In this document: positions 29,034 through 37,589 of the stretch, piece by piece | Numbering within the stretch: position 1 is the stretch's first letter | Layout of the letters: the number at the start of each line of letters is the position of its first letter | Origin: Legionella qingyii | Lineage (GTDB): Bacteria > Pseudomonadota > Gammaproteobacteria > Legionellales > Legionellaceae | Length of the DNA: 39,826 nt | Assembly (NCBI RefSeq): GCF_003184185.1 | Contig: NZ_QHJG01000039.1 | Span: forward strand, 1-39,826 | Direction of reading: 5' to 3' | Notes under the pieces: generated by a model | Databases searched by the model: none | Told to the model about the DNA's origin: nothing | What the model saw: the letters and a program-made list of their open reading frames with translations, nothing else | Position numbers and translations under genes: made by a program

Positions 29034-29125
29034 TATGTCATTCCCGCGCAGGCGGGAATCCATCCATAAAATTAGGCACAATATCAAGTTTGTAAATAGA
29101 TTCCCGCCTGCGCGGGAATGACATA
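29034..29125. repeat. REPIN-like inverted pair of REP elements
   Basis: The 27 bases at 29034-29060 are the exact reverse complement of 29099-29125; the arms are separated by 38 bases. Each arm contains its own hairpin built on TTCCCGC and GCGGGAA. The pair lies between the convergent mavF-position gene and mdh and could terminate both. A single related unit is at 13698-13720. Confidence 0.85.
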
Positions 29126-29165
29126 TATGACATATATGGAATAGCTGAATTTAAAGAAACTAATC

Positions 29166-30155
29166 TTAATCGAGCAAGCCTAAAGCCTTAACTGTATCAT
29201 GCTCTTGTTTTAGCTCATCTAAAGTTTTGTTGAACATTTCACGACCGTAGTCATTAAAGCTCAAGCCCTCAACTACTTTTAACTCTCCATTTTCACGACG
29301 GCAAGGGAAAGAGAAAATTAACCCTTCATCAACACCATATTCGCCTTGAGAACTACGGCACATAGAGAATGACTCACCAGCAGGAGTATCAGTGACCAAA
29401 CGGTTCACACCAGTAATCACAGCATTAGCAGCTGAAGCAGCAGAAGAAGAACCACGCGCTTTAATTACTGCAGCACCACGCTGTTGTACAGTAGAAACGA
29501 ATGTATCTTGCAACCAAGACTCATCAATCACTTTAGCTGCAGAAACTCCATTAATTTTTGCATTATAAAAATCTGGATATTGAGTAGAAGAATGGTTACC
29601 CCAAATGGTCATTTCTGTTATCGCTGTAATATCAACCCCAGCTTTTTTAGCCAATTGACTGCGAGCTCTTAATTCATCCAAACTGGTCATGGCATAAAAC
29701 CGATCATTGGGGATGTCTTTAGCGTTGTTCATTGCAATCAAGCAGTTTGTATTGCAAGGGTTGCCCACAACAAAGACGCGCACATCATCACTTGCATTAT
29801 CATTAATTGCCTTACCTTGTTTGGTAAATATACCACCATTAATTTGCAATAAGTCAGAACGTTCCATACCTTGTTTGCGAGGTACAGAGCCAACCAACAA
29901 TGCCCAATTCACTCCATCCATTGCCTTATTCATATCTGAGGTACAAACGACACGCTTTAATAAGGGGAAGGCACAATCATCCAGCTCCATCGCAACCCCT
30001 TCCAAAGAGGGCAGTGCTGCTTCAAGCTCGAGTAAATTTAATTCTACTTCAGTGTTTGCTCCAAACATTTGTCCAGAAGCGATCCGAAACAATAGTGCAT
30101 AACCAATTTGTCCAGCTGCTCCAGTAATAGCAACTCTAACTCGTTTATTTGCCAT
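29166..30155 (-). CDS. mdh: Malate dehydrogenase
   Basis: Mdh interconverts malate and oxaloacetate with NAD in the TCA cycle. The 329-residue protein has the NAD-binding [18 protein letters not shown] at 10-27, the substrate arginines near [17 protein letters not shown] and the catalytic His in [11 protein letters not shown]. These features and the length match the cytosolic-type (type 2) bacterial enzymes rather than the 312-residue E. coli type. The ATG at 30155 is chosen: AGAGGAAA precedes it and [10 protein letters not shown] begins the Rossmann strand; the longer frame to 30221 lacks homology. The start is 148 bases from the divergent hemW start. Confidence 0.95.
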   Translation of the reverse strand: MANKRVRVAITGAAGQIGYALLFRIASGQMFGANTEVELNLLELEAALPSLEGVAMELDDCAFPLLKRVVCTSDMNKAMDGVNWALLVGSVPRKQGMERSDLLQINGGIFTKQGKAINDNASDDVRVFVVGNPCNTNCLIAMNNAKDIPNDRFYAMTSLDELRARSQLAKKAGVDITAITEMTIWGNHSSTQYPDFYNAKINGVSAAKVIDESWLQDTFVSTVQQRGAAVIKARGSSSAASAANAVITGVNRLVTDTPAGESFSMCRSSQGEYGVDEGLIFSFPCRRENGELKVVEGLSFNDYGREMFNKTLDELKQEHDTVKALGLLD

Positions 30156-30302
30156 GTGATTTCCTCTTGTTTTACGGGTAATCATCACAAATTCTCTTTC
30201 ACTCAACAGGAAAAAAAGCAACGTGTATGATTACAATTTTTGTTAGAAAACTCGCAACATGATACTATTGCATTCCCAAACAAGCCAGTCTTAAAAAGAG
30301 TA

Positions 30303-31427
30303 ATGATCCCTTTATCGTTGTACATTCACATTCCATGGTGCATTCGCAAGTGCCCTTACTGCGATTTTAACTCCCATAAAAGTCCTGAGACCTTACCAGA
30401 ACAAAATTATGTTCAAGCCCTTCTTGCTGACTTAAAAACTGATTTGCAGCACTTTGAAACTCGTGAGATTTGCTCCATTTTCATTGGCGGAGGCACGCCA
30501 AGCCTTTTTTCCGCTCAAGCGTATGATATCTTGTTTACCGAATTAAGACAGATTTTGACTTTTGCCCAAAATATTGAAGTTACTATGGAAGCCAATCCAG
30601 GTACTGTAGAACAGCAACGCTTTACTGAGTACCGACAAATTGGGATTAATCGACTTTCCCTAGGTATTCAAAGCTTCAATCCGGAACATTTACACACTTT
30701 GGGTCGGATTCATGATGCACAACAAGCGCATCGTGCGATTGAGTCCGCACGTAAAGCCGGCTTTAACAATCTAAATTTGGACATCATGCACGGTTTGCCA
30801 AGGCAAAGCGTAGCCCAGGGAATCGAAGATTTACGTGCTGCAATTGCCCATCAACCAGAACATTTGTCCTGGTATCAATTAACCATAGAACCAAATACGG
30901 TATTTTACAAAGAAAAACCTCCATTACCTTCTGAAGATGAAGCGTGGTGTTTGGAGGAACAAGGATTCACTTTACTTAGAGAGTCCGGTTTTGAACGCTA
31001 TGAAATTTCTGCCTTTGCTCAGCCTGCACGACAAGCGCGCCATAATTTGAATTACTGGCTATTCGGTGATTACTTAGGCATAGGTGCAGGAGCTCATGGC
31101 AAAATCACAACTCCAGAAGGAATCCTAAGAACACGTAAACATCGTCAGCCTAAAGAATATCTCGACTCAGATAAACCTTTTTTGGCAAGTATGGAACGAG
31201 TAACAGCTCAAGATCTTCTGTTTGAATTTATGCTCAACACCACACGCCTGGAACAAGCCATTCCGTTAGAACTGTTCACACAAACCACGGGATTGCCATT
31301 AAGTGATTTGCTCCCCAAACTCAAAATAGCAGAACATAAAAAGTTAATCACGCTAACTGACACCCATTGGCAAGTGACCGAGTTTGGCAGACGTTATACC
31401 AATGACTTGCAAGCGTTATATTTATAA
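30303..31427 (+). CDS. hemW: Radical-SAM heme chaperone HemW
   Basis: HemW, long annotated as oxygen-independent coproporphyrinogen oxidase, binds heme and delivers it to respiratory enzymes. The 374-residue protein has the radical-SAM motif C-x3-C-x2-C in IPWCIRKCPYCDFNSH (11-26), GGGTPS, and the C-terminal HemN-like domain. It lacks the extended N-terminus of true HemN. The ATG at 30303 has AAAGAG five bases upstream and gives the family length (378 in E. coli); a TTG start at 30240 is possible but unlikely. Followed by plsY on the same strand after 149 bases. Confidence 0.92.
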   Translation: MIPLSLYIHIPWCIRKCPYCDFNSHKSPETLPEQNYVQALLADLKTDLQHFETREICSIFIGGGTPSLFSAQAYDILFTELRQILTFAQNIEVTMEANPGTVEQQRFTEYRQIGINRLSLGIQSFNPEHLHTLGRIHDAQQAHRAIESARKAGFNNLNLDIMHGLPRQSVAQGIEDLRAAIAHQPEHLSWYQLTIEPNTVFYKEKPPLPSEDEAWCLEEQGFTLLRESGFERYEISAFAQPARQARHNLNYWLFGDYLGIGAGAHGKITTPEGILRTRKHRQPKEYLDSDKPFLASMERVTAQDLLFEFMLNTTRLEQAIPLELFTQTTGLPLSDLLPKLKIAEHKKLITLTDTHWQVTEFGRRYTNDLQALYL

Positions 31428-31440
31428 AATCATACAAATT

Positions 31441-31472
31441 GCCTGGTGGGGGCCGCGCAGAATCTGGGATAA
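31441..31472. repeat. Degenerate CCTGGG-family repeat, copy 7
   Basis: GCCTGGTGGG (31441-31450), then GCCGCGCAG, then AATCTGGGAT (31461-31470) follow the same layout as copy 5 with several changes. It lies between hemW and plsY. Confidence 0.45.
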
Positions 31473-31576
31473 GAGCAGTTTATTCACGTTCAAAAACCAG
31501 AGTTAGGTACAGCTACTTGCTAGCAAATAAAGATTATTTAATAATAAGTTACTTTCCGGAAAAGGAGCAATCGGTG

Positions 31577-32416
31577 ATGTTATTCATATTTTTGGTAGTT
31601 CTTGCTTATTTAATGGGATCTATCTGTTCTGCAGTCATTGTCTGCAAGGCTTGCTCTTTACCCGATCCACGAACAGAGGGCTCAAAAAATCCTGGTGCTA
31701 CTAATGTATTGCGCATTGCAGGAAAACAATATGCGGCCTTGGTCATGGTGGCGGATCTACTTAAAGGTACCATTCCAGTACTCATTGCCAAAATCCTGGG
31801 TGCTGAGCCAACAACAATAGGGTTTACTGCTCTAGCAGCAGTGATTGGTCATATGTACCCAGTTTTCTTTGACTTCAAGGGAGGAAAAGGAGTTGCAACA
31901 GCAATTGGGGCGCTCTTGGGCTTTCAATTTTTAGTTGGTGTTTTAGTTGCAGCAACCTGGTTGATCGTTGCCAAATTTTCACGTTACTCCTCTTTAGCAT
32001 CCATCTGCGCAGTTGGTTTTGCTCCATTTTATTCACTGCTACTGATTCAACGTCTGGATATTTTTCCCCCCATATTCTTTATGGCGATCTTAATTCTTTA
32101 CAAGCATAAAGATAATATTATACGCCTTATTGATAAGAAAGAGCCTAAAATCAAATTGAAGGAGAATGTACTTGATGACATTATGGAAGGTACATCCCAA
32201 CAGCCTGTTACACCTAAAAAGACTGAAGCTACCTCCTCGGAAGCAATAATTGAGGTAGAGGAAGTCATCATCACCGAAGCCGAAGTGACTAAACCTAAAA
32301 CGACAAAAGCAGCCCAAGGTACGGGCATAAAGAATGAGGAATCTGAGAAGAAAGCCAAAGCGACTGAAAAACCAGCTGCGTCTAAATCGAAAACAAATAA
32401 ACCGCAAGATGAATAA
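31577..32416 (+). CDS. plsY: Acyl-phosphate:glycerol-3-phosphate acyltransferase with long C-terminal tail
   Basis: PlsY acylates glycerol-3-phosphate with acyl-phosphate, the first step of phospholipid synthesis, in the inner membrane. Residues 1-190 hold five membrane segments and the three active-site motifs: GSKNPGATNVLR (35-46), GHMYPVFFDFKGGKG (91-105) and YKHKDNIIRL (175-184). A family member normally ends near 195-205; this one continues to 279 with a hydrophilic Lys/Glu/Thr/Ala-rich tail from about 197. The ATG at 31577 has AAAGGAG ten bases upstream. The open frame back to 31439 runs through the repeat at 31441 and is not coding-like. Confidence 0.92.
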   Translation: MLFIFLVVLAYLMGSICSAVIVCKACSLPDPRTEGSKNPGATNVLRIAGKQYAALVMVADLLKGTIPVLIAKILGAEPTTIGFTALAAVIGHMYPVFFDFKGGKGVATAIGALLGFQFLVGVLVAATWLIVAKFSRYSSLASICAVGFAPFYSLLLIQRLDIFPPIFFMAILILYKHKDNIIRLIDKKEPKIKLKENVLDDIMEGTSQQPVTPKKTEATSSEAIIEVEEVIITEAEVTKPKTTKAAQGTGIKNEESEKKAKATEKPAASKSKTNKPQDE

Positions 32417-32434
32417 ATTAACTTTAAACATAGA

Positions 32435-32473
32435 AATCCCTGAAAACCCTTTAATTAAGGATTTCCAGGGATT
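32435..32473. terminator. Hairpin between convergent genes, bidirectional terminator candidate
   Basis: AATCCCTG (32435-32442) pairs perfectly with CAGGGATT (32466-32473). Inside it AAA/TTT pairs and CCTT/AAGG (32448-32451, 32457-32460) extend the stem with two mismatches. It lies 19 bases after plsY and 83 bases beyond the convergent broken gene. No long T-run is seen on the plus side. Confidence 0.55.
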
Positions 32474-32555
32474 GAAAACAAATACAAAAATTAAAAAACC
32501 AATATCTGTTCCAGATTAAAAGTTTTTATGCGCAATGCTACATATCTATGCATAA

Positions 32556-33449
32556 TTAAAATGTTGGTTGAGATGGGCTCTCTGGAGATGGGGTCTCTGG
32601 AGATTGCGACGGGTTCTCGTTAATGGACACAGGTTCTAAAACTTCAACCTTATTATAACCAAAAGCATTTTGGACAAAATCAATAATCCATTGTAACACA
32701 GAATGACTATGCAGCTCTTCTTTTAGTCTGTGATGTCCATAACTTATTGCATTGCTCTCGATAGATATTTTAGGTTTTTTAGCGTTTGACAAGTCGACTG
32801 AAATTTCTCCTTGAGCTTCAATAATATCTGTTCCATCATCACGAAAAATATATGGACTTGCAGCATCTTTAACAATCTCGTTTCCATAACTATAAGTTGT
32901 ATATGCAATATCATATTCGTCCCAACTATTCTCAGATATCATGATTTTTTTTACTCCAACATGTTCTTTTACTTTAAATCCTTCTTTTGTTGGAATAATA
33001 TTAACAACTAACTGCATGTCGCTTATTGTTCCCCAGGCAATCCTCCCCTCTCGAGCACCATCTTCACCTGGAAGTGCCTTTCGTTCCATGGATGTAGCAA
33101 GAGCAGCTGACACAGGGTTCATGAGTCCACCTTGATGGAAAGTTTTCGTTAAGAATTCGATAATTTCGGCTTTATCTTTTTCTTTAGGTTGAGGGTCCAT
33201 CTTTTTCAAGATTACTTGTTCAAAAAAATTTTTGACAGCCTCGTCGTCTTGAAGCTGATTATATTGGTCAGCATATTTCGTAATCGGTACTCCATCGATT
33301 AATATTTACCTATGTTGAACAGGATCACCGGTATTGGTTATGGCTCTACTCCAATCTTGACCTAATCTAATCCCTTCTCCTTTATTAGCTTTTGTGATTT
33401 GCAGTGGGCTGTGTGCGCTATGGAATTTTGCCCATTTACCTTGGCTCAT
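32556..33449 (-). pseudogene. Orphan gene broken by in-frame TAA at codon 48
   Basis: An ATG at 33449 with GAGGAG eight bases upstream opens a frame that hits TAA at 33308-33306 after 47 codons (peptide ends DPVQHR). The same frame then continues without shift through LIDGVPITKYADQYNQLQDD to a stop at 32556; uninterrupted it would be 297 residues. Re-initiation is possible at TTG 33209 or ATG 33200, but neither has a good ribosome site. The product is soluble, with mixed beta content and a Pro/Ser/Glu-rich C-terminus (ENPSQSPETPSPESPSQPTF). I do not recognise the family; effector character is only suspected. A sequencing error is the alternative explanation. Confidence 0.7.
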
Positions 33450-33507
33450 TTCCGCTCCTCTATACAAATAAAGATCATATTGGTTTATTTTACCACAGAA
33501 CGAATAA

Positions 33508-34509
33508 TTAAGCCAACGGCCATCTTGCCTTAACTTCTACGCCAATACCTAAATCCTTTTCCCCTCTTAAAATCCGCAAACAGCCAGCGTAAGCAATCAT
33601 GGCGCCATTATCCGTACAATATTCTAAAGCTGGAAAATAAATCATTCCACCAATACTCTGAATCCATTCACGCAAGCCTAAGCGTAAGGCTTTATTTGCG
33701 CCCACTCCCCCGGCAACTACCAATTGTTTACACCCCGACTCTTGCACGGCTCGCTTGCACTTAATCATTAAAGTCTCGACTACTGCTTGCTGAAATGCCT
33801 TGGCAATTTCAGCTCGCGCGCACTCATCTTTAGCACTTTGATTCCAGGTGTTTAATGCGAATGTTTTTAGGCCACTGAAACTAAAATCAAGTCCCGGTCT
33901 GTCCGTCATTGGACGCGGAAATCGATAAGGGGTTGATTCACATTGATCCGCTAAAGCGGCAAGTACGGGTCCCCCTGGATAAGGTATTCCCATTAACTTA
34001 GCCGTTTTATCAAACGCTTCGCCCACCGCATCATCCAAGGTATCGCCAAGGATACGATAGTCCCCAAGAGCCTTGACTTCAACTAATTGGCAATGACCGC
34101 CGGATACTAAAAGTGCAATAAAAGGAAATTCAAGCGAGGGAGTTTCCATTTTTGCGGCCAAGAGGTGTGCCTCCAAATGATGAATGGCCAAAGCAGGGAT
34201 TTGTAACGCATAAGCTAAACTTTTGGCAAAACAGGATCCAACCAGTAATGCACCAATCAAACCCGGGCCGGCTGTATAGGCAACTCCATCCAGTGCTTTT
34301 TTATCAAGCCCTGCTTGTTGTAATACTTTATCAAGCAAAGGAACCAAATAATTAATATGATCACGCGAAGCAAGCTCAGGAACTACCCCGCCATGGACGC
34401 GATGGGTATCTATTTGCGAATGCAAGGCATGCGCTAATAAACCCACATCTGAATCGTAAATCGCTACTCCAGTTTCATCACAAGAGGATTCAATACCTAA
34501 AACCAACAT
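33508..34509 (-). CDS. tsaD: tRNA N6-adenosine threonylcarbamoyltransferase TsaD
   Basis: TsaD (Gcp/YgjD) transfers the threonylcarbamoyl group to A37 of ANN-decoding tRNAs, with TsaB and TsaE. The 333-residue ASKHA-fold protein has the N-terminal [15 protein letters not shown], the metal-binding HHLEAH (about 110-115) and LVSGGHCQL, and the C-terminal [12 protein letters not shown] and [12 protein letters not shown]. Length and motifs are standard. The ATG at 34509 begins [12 protein letters not shown]. It is divergent from rpsU, the usual gammaproteobacterial order. Confidence 0.96.
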   Translation of the reverse strand: MLVLGIESSCDETGVAIYDSDVGLLAHALHSQIDTHRVHGGVVPELASRDHINYLVPLLDKVLQQAGLDKKALDGVAYTAGPGLIGALLVGSCFAKSLAYALQIPALAIHHLEAHLLAAKMETPSLEFPFIALLVSGGHCQLVEVKALGDYRILGDTLDDAVGEAFDKTAKLMGIPYPGGPVLAALADQCESTPYRFPRPMTDRPGLDFSFSGLKTFALNTWNQSAKDECARAEIAKAFQQAVVETLMIKCKRAVQESGCKQLVVAGGVGANKALRLGLREWIQSIGGMIYFPALEYCTDNGAMIAYAGCLRILRGEKDLGIGVEVKARWPLA

Positions 34510-34642
34510 AAATTAAAGCCTGATATAAAAATTCAGCAATTGTACCACATATTTGAACACCGTATCGACGAAGCCCCCCTCCTCAGCCGTAACGTTTCGA
34601 AAGTGATAGAATGAGTCAAAATAAAATTTCTCTACTTAAAAC

Positions 34643-34671
34643 TTGACGAGTGCTTCAACTAGCACTAGAAT
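34643..34671 (+). promoter_or_regulatory. Strong sigma-70 promoter of rpsU with internal dyad
   Basis: TTGACG (34643-34648) and TAGAAT (34666-34671) are 17 bases apart, 41 bases before the rpsU start. A dyad, AGTGCT (34649-34654) and AGCACT (34661-34666), fills the spacer, where a bound repressor would block polymerase. Confidence 0.7.
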
Positions 34672-34711
34672 TGCCCACCTATTAAGATCAAATAACCAGA
34701 GGACCATTTTA

Positions 34712-34942
34712 ATGCCTACAGTTCGCGTCAAAGAAGGCGAAAATCCAGAATATGCATTGCGCCGTTTCAAGCGCTCTTGTGAAAAAGCCGGTATTTTAAC
34801 CGAATTACGCCGTCGTGAATTTTATGAAAAACCAACTGCTGAGCGTAAACGCAAACAAGCTGCTGCGGTAAAACGTCATCTGAAGAAAATTTCTCGTGAT
34901 ATGACAGCAAGACAACAAGGCGGAAAACGCCGACGTAAATAG
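34712..34942 (+). CDS. rpsU: 30S ribosomal protein bS21
   Basis: bS21 is a small basic protein of the 30S platform that aids mRNA binding at initiation. The 76 residues show the family pattern [20 protein letters not shown], then [20 protein letters not shown] and a Lys/Arg-rich C-terminus (GGKRRRK). The ATG at 34712 has CAGAGGA 7 bases upstream and gives the proper N-terminus; the frame is open to 34643 but that part overlaps the promoter. First gene of the rpsU-yqeY-dnaG-rpoD cluster. Confidence 0.96.
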   Translation: MPTVRVKEGENPEYALRRFKRSCEKAGILTELRRREFYEKPTAERKRKQAAAVKRHLKKISRDMTARQQGGKRRRK

Positions 34943-35062
34943 GATTTTTTCTGTCCTGTATTTTTTACTAAGGCCACATATACTTCGCATAGTCACAAGT
35001 TAATTATGATTATGATGTCGTATCTAGTGGCCTTTAGCTTTTCAAAGTATATAAAAATCTTG

Positions 35063-35106
35063 AGGAACGGTTCAGTTTGTTCAAGATATGCCTGATAGCC
35101 GTTCCT
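35063..35106 (+). terminator. Hairpin between rpsU and yqeY (attenuator candidate)
   Basis: AGGAACGG (35063-35070) and CCGTTCCT (35099-35106) form a perfect 8-bp stem with a 28-base loop that contains a further CAG/CTG pairing. It lies 120 bases past rpsU and 45 bases before yqeY. No T-run follows, so partial termination or RNA processing is more likely than full stop. Confidence 0.5.
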
Positions 35107-35150
35107 AGCATTAGGAGCCGAGCTGCTCATTAGATTTTAAGGAATAAAAA

Positions 35151-35594
35151 ATGACAATTAAAGAACGTCTCAATAATGATGTCAAAGATGCAATGCGTGC
35201 CAAAGATAAAGAGCTTTTGTCCACACTTCGTTTAATTACTGCGGCCGTAAAACAGGTCGAAGTGGATGAGCGCATTGAAGTAGATAATGAGCGCATGTTG
35301 GTGATCCTGGACAAAATGAGCAAACAACGCAAAGAATCTATAGCGCAATACGAAAAAGCCAATCGTGATGATTTGGTTGCACAAGAACAATTTGAATTAG
35401 ATATTATTAAAAAATACTTGCCAGAACCTTTATCCGAAACAGAAATTAAACAAATGGTCCAAGATGCTATTGCTTCAACTGGAGCTGAAAAAATGGCTGA
35501 CATGGGTAAAGTTATGGCTCTCTTAAAGCCCAGCTTGCAAGGTCGTGCTGATATGGCGCAAGTCAGCGCCATGATTAAGGCCCAATTAAGCTAA
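35151..35594 (+). CDS. GatB/YqeY domain-containing protein
   Basis: YqeY proteins resemble the C-terminal tRNA-binding tail domain of GatB and may act in tRNA-dependent amidation or quality control; their exact role is unknown. The 147-residue helical protein begins MTIKERLNNDVKDAMRAKDK and contains LRLITAAVKQ, DELVAQE-like DDLVAQEQFELDIIKKYLP and the C-terminal DMGKVMALLKPSLQGRADMA, all family features. The ATG at 35151 has AAGGAA eight bases upstream. It sits between rpsU and dnaG, 8 bases from the dnaG start, and is likely co-transcribed with it. Confidence 0.9.
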   Translation: MTIKERLNNDVKDAMRAKDKELLSTLRLITAAVKQVEVDERIEVDNERMLVILDKMSKQRKESIAQYEKANRDDLVAQEQFELDIIKKYLPEPLSETEIKQMVQDAIASTGAEKMADMGKVMALLKPSLQGRADMAQVSAMIKAQLS

Positions 35595-35602
35595 GGAGCA
35601 AC

Positions 35603-37321
35603 ATGTCTGGCTTAATCCCGCAGCCATTCATTGATGATCTCCTCCACCGAACGGATCTGGTTGAACTAATTGACAGCTATGTTCCCTTGAAAAAAAGAGG
35701 GAACAGTCATATTGCCTGTTGCCCTTTTCATAACGAAAAAACCCCCTCGTTTAACGTCGTTGCTAAAAAGCAGTTTTACCACTGCTTTGGCTGTGGTGCA
35801 TCAGGCAATGCCATCAGCTTTGTCATGAATTACCTCAATCAGGGATTTGTTGATGCAGTTGAAACACTAGCTACCCGCGCGGGTTTAACCGTTCCGCGAG
35901 ACAAACAAAACGAGAAAAATAATCCATCCCTGGATCTTTACAAACTCCTGGGTGAGGTCAGCCTTTATTATCAAAAAAAATTAAAACATGAAGGGAAACC
36001 TGCCATAGATTATTTGCGGGGAAGAGGTTTAAGCGGAGAAATTGCCAAGCTGTATCAGTTAGGTTATGCAAGCGAAGGCTGGCATAACCTTGAAAAAGCA
36101 TTTCCCCGCAATCAACGAGAACTGCTGACAACTGGGATGTTAATTAAAAACGATGATGGAAAAATCTATGATCGGTATCGCAACCGTGTCATGTTCCCCA
36201 TTCATGACCGTCATGGACGCATTATAGGCTTTGGCGGACGTGTCCTGGACAATGAGCAAAAACCCAAATACCTCAATTCGCCTGAAACCGTAATTTTTCA
36301 AAAAAGCAGGGAACTGTATGGCTTGCATCAAATTCTAAGCCAGCAAAAGACCATTGATTACGTTATTGTGGTTGAAGGCTATATGGATGTGATTGCATTA
36401 GCCCAACATGGGATCATGAATGCGGTAGCCACATTAGGCACAGCAACCAGTACCTACCATATTCAACTTCTTGCCAAGCATACCAAATCGCTGATTTTTT
36501 GCTTTGATGGTGATAATGCAGGAAGACAAGCCGCATGGCGCGCATTAGAAAGTAGCTTGCCGCATTTGAATCTGGGACTCGATGCCAGTTTCATGTTTTT
36601 GCCAGATAGCCATGACCCCGATAGCTTGGTTCGCCATGAGGGCAAAGATAATTTTTTAAATCGAATCAAGCAAGCGACGCCATTACACCGCTTCCTTTTT
36701 GACAACTTAGCCAAAGACCTCAATCTGCTTCGACCCGCAGGAAAAACTCAGCTCATTAATTTGGCTAAGCCGTTTTTACAAAAAATGGATGAAGGTTCAT
36801 ACAAGCAACTGCTCATTGAAGATTTGGCGCGCTTAACCCATATTGAAACTCATCGCTTAAGTCAGTTGATTACCGAGGAGTCGAAAGCGCCTCAGCACGA
36901 ACAGACGATGACCATTGCACGTACGCCAATGCGTATTGCGGTAGCTTTGCTGCTCCAACATCCTGAAATTTATGCTCAAATCAAACAGCAAATCAACCCT
37001 GAGCTTCTCGATACTAAAGAACATGAAATCCTATTGCACGTGTTACAACAACTGGCAACAAATCCACAGGCCACTACTGCAACACTCATTGAGTCATGGC
37101 GTGAGCATCCTTATTTCGCCTCCATGAACAAACTTGCAGCTTGGGATCATCTGGTTCCCGAGCAAGAATTAGTTAAAGAATTTATCGACATTATGCTCTT
37201 TTTACAAAAACAAAATCGGGAATTAACCATACGCCAGCTGATTAATAAATCACGTCAGCAAGGATTGAGTGATACAGAGCGAATAAAATTACAAGAGATG
37301 TTAAAAGAACGCCATGTTTGA
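35603..37321 (+). CDS. dnaG: DNA primase
   Basis: DnaG makes RNA primers for replication. The 572-residue protein has the N-terminal CHC2 zinc finger (Cys40, His43, Cys61, Cys64), the catalytic core with the TOPRIM residues in VVEGYMDVIAL (Glu258) and FCFDGDNAGRQ (Asp302, Asp304), and a C-terminal helicase-binding domain from about 430. RNA-polymerase-like core motifs include RYRNRVMFPIHD. Length equals the family norm (581 in E. coli). AAGGAG lies 6 bases before the ATG. It is followed by rpoD after 268 bases. Confidence 0.96.
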   Translation: MSGLIPQPFIDDLLHRTDLVELIDSYVPLKKRGNSHIACCPFHNEKTPSFNVVAKKQFYHCFGCGASGNAISFVMNYLNQGFVDAVETLATRAGLTVPRDKQNEKNNPSLDLYKLLGEVSLYYQKKLKHEGKPAIDYLRGRGLSGEIAKLYQLGYASEGWHNLEKAFPRNQRELLTTGMLIKNDDGKIYDRYRNRVMFPIHDRHGRIIGFGGRVLDNEQKPKYLNSPETVIFQKSRELYGLHQILSQQKTIDYVIVVEGYMDVIALAQHGIMNAVATLGTATSTYHIQLLAKHTKSLIFCFDGDNAGRQAAWRALESSLPHLNLGLDASFMFLPDSHDPDSLVRHEGKDNFLNRIKQATPLHRFLFDNLAKDLNLLRPAGKTQLINLAKPFLQKMDEGSYKQLLIEDLARLTHIETHRLSQLITEESKAPQHEQTMTIARTPMRIAVALLLQHPEIYAQIKQQINPELLDTKEHEILLHVLQQLATNPQATTATLIESWREHPYFASMNKLAAWDHLVPEQELVKEFIDIMLFLQKQNRELTIRQLINKSRQQGLSDTERIKLQEMLKERHV

Positions 37322-37381
37322 TTTGAAATATAGCGTGAGCAATAAAGTTTGTTGTTTTGCAATTGGCATTAACCTTAACTC

Positions 37382-37408
37382 TTGCAATTGTTCATAATGT
37401 GCTAAAAT
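37382..37408 (+). promoter_or_regulatory. Candidate rpoD promoter with extended -10
   Basis: TGC precedes TAAAAT (37403-37408), giving an extended -10, with TTGCAA at 37382-37387 (15-base spacer, short). It would give rpoD its own transcript with a 5' leader of about 175 bases. Confidence 0.35.
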
Positions 37409-37589
37409 CTTGTAAAGAAGATGTCCAGAAAAAAGCGATGAAAAATTACTGGTATGTTGCAGTCTCAAGGTTTATAATTGCAAGGTTTTTTTAATCCTAA
37501 ATAAGCAATTTAAATCCAATTAGTGCTATAAATACTGTAGATTCCATTGTTTTTTAGGAAAATGTCCAATTGTCCCTAGAGAAGTGCCT

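Noticed and set aside
32090..32431. Two minus-strand ORFs opposite the plsY tail
   Set aside because: Their Phe/Ser/Arg-rich composition is the reverse complement of the Lys/Glu-rich tail codons. No start signals.
34643..34711. Extended rpsU start at 34643
   Set aside because: It overlaps the -35/-10 elements, and bS21 always begins at the [13 protein letters not shown] N-terminus.
34560..34711. LexA box in the rpsU promoter region
   Set aside because: No CTGT-N8-ACAG motif is present, although E. coli has one at this operon.
35111..35572. Long minus-strand ORF of 153 codons opposite yqeY
   Set aside because: It mirrors the yqeY coding frame, is Ser/Leu-rich in the manner of antisense frames and has no ribosome site; yqeY is clearly the real gene.
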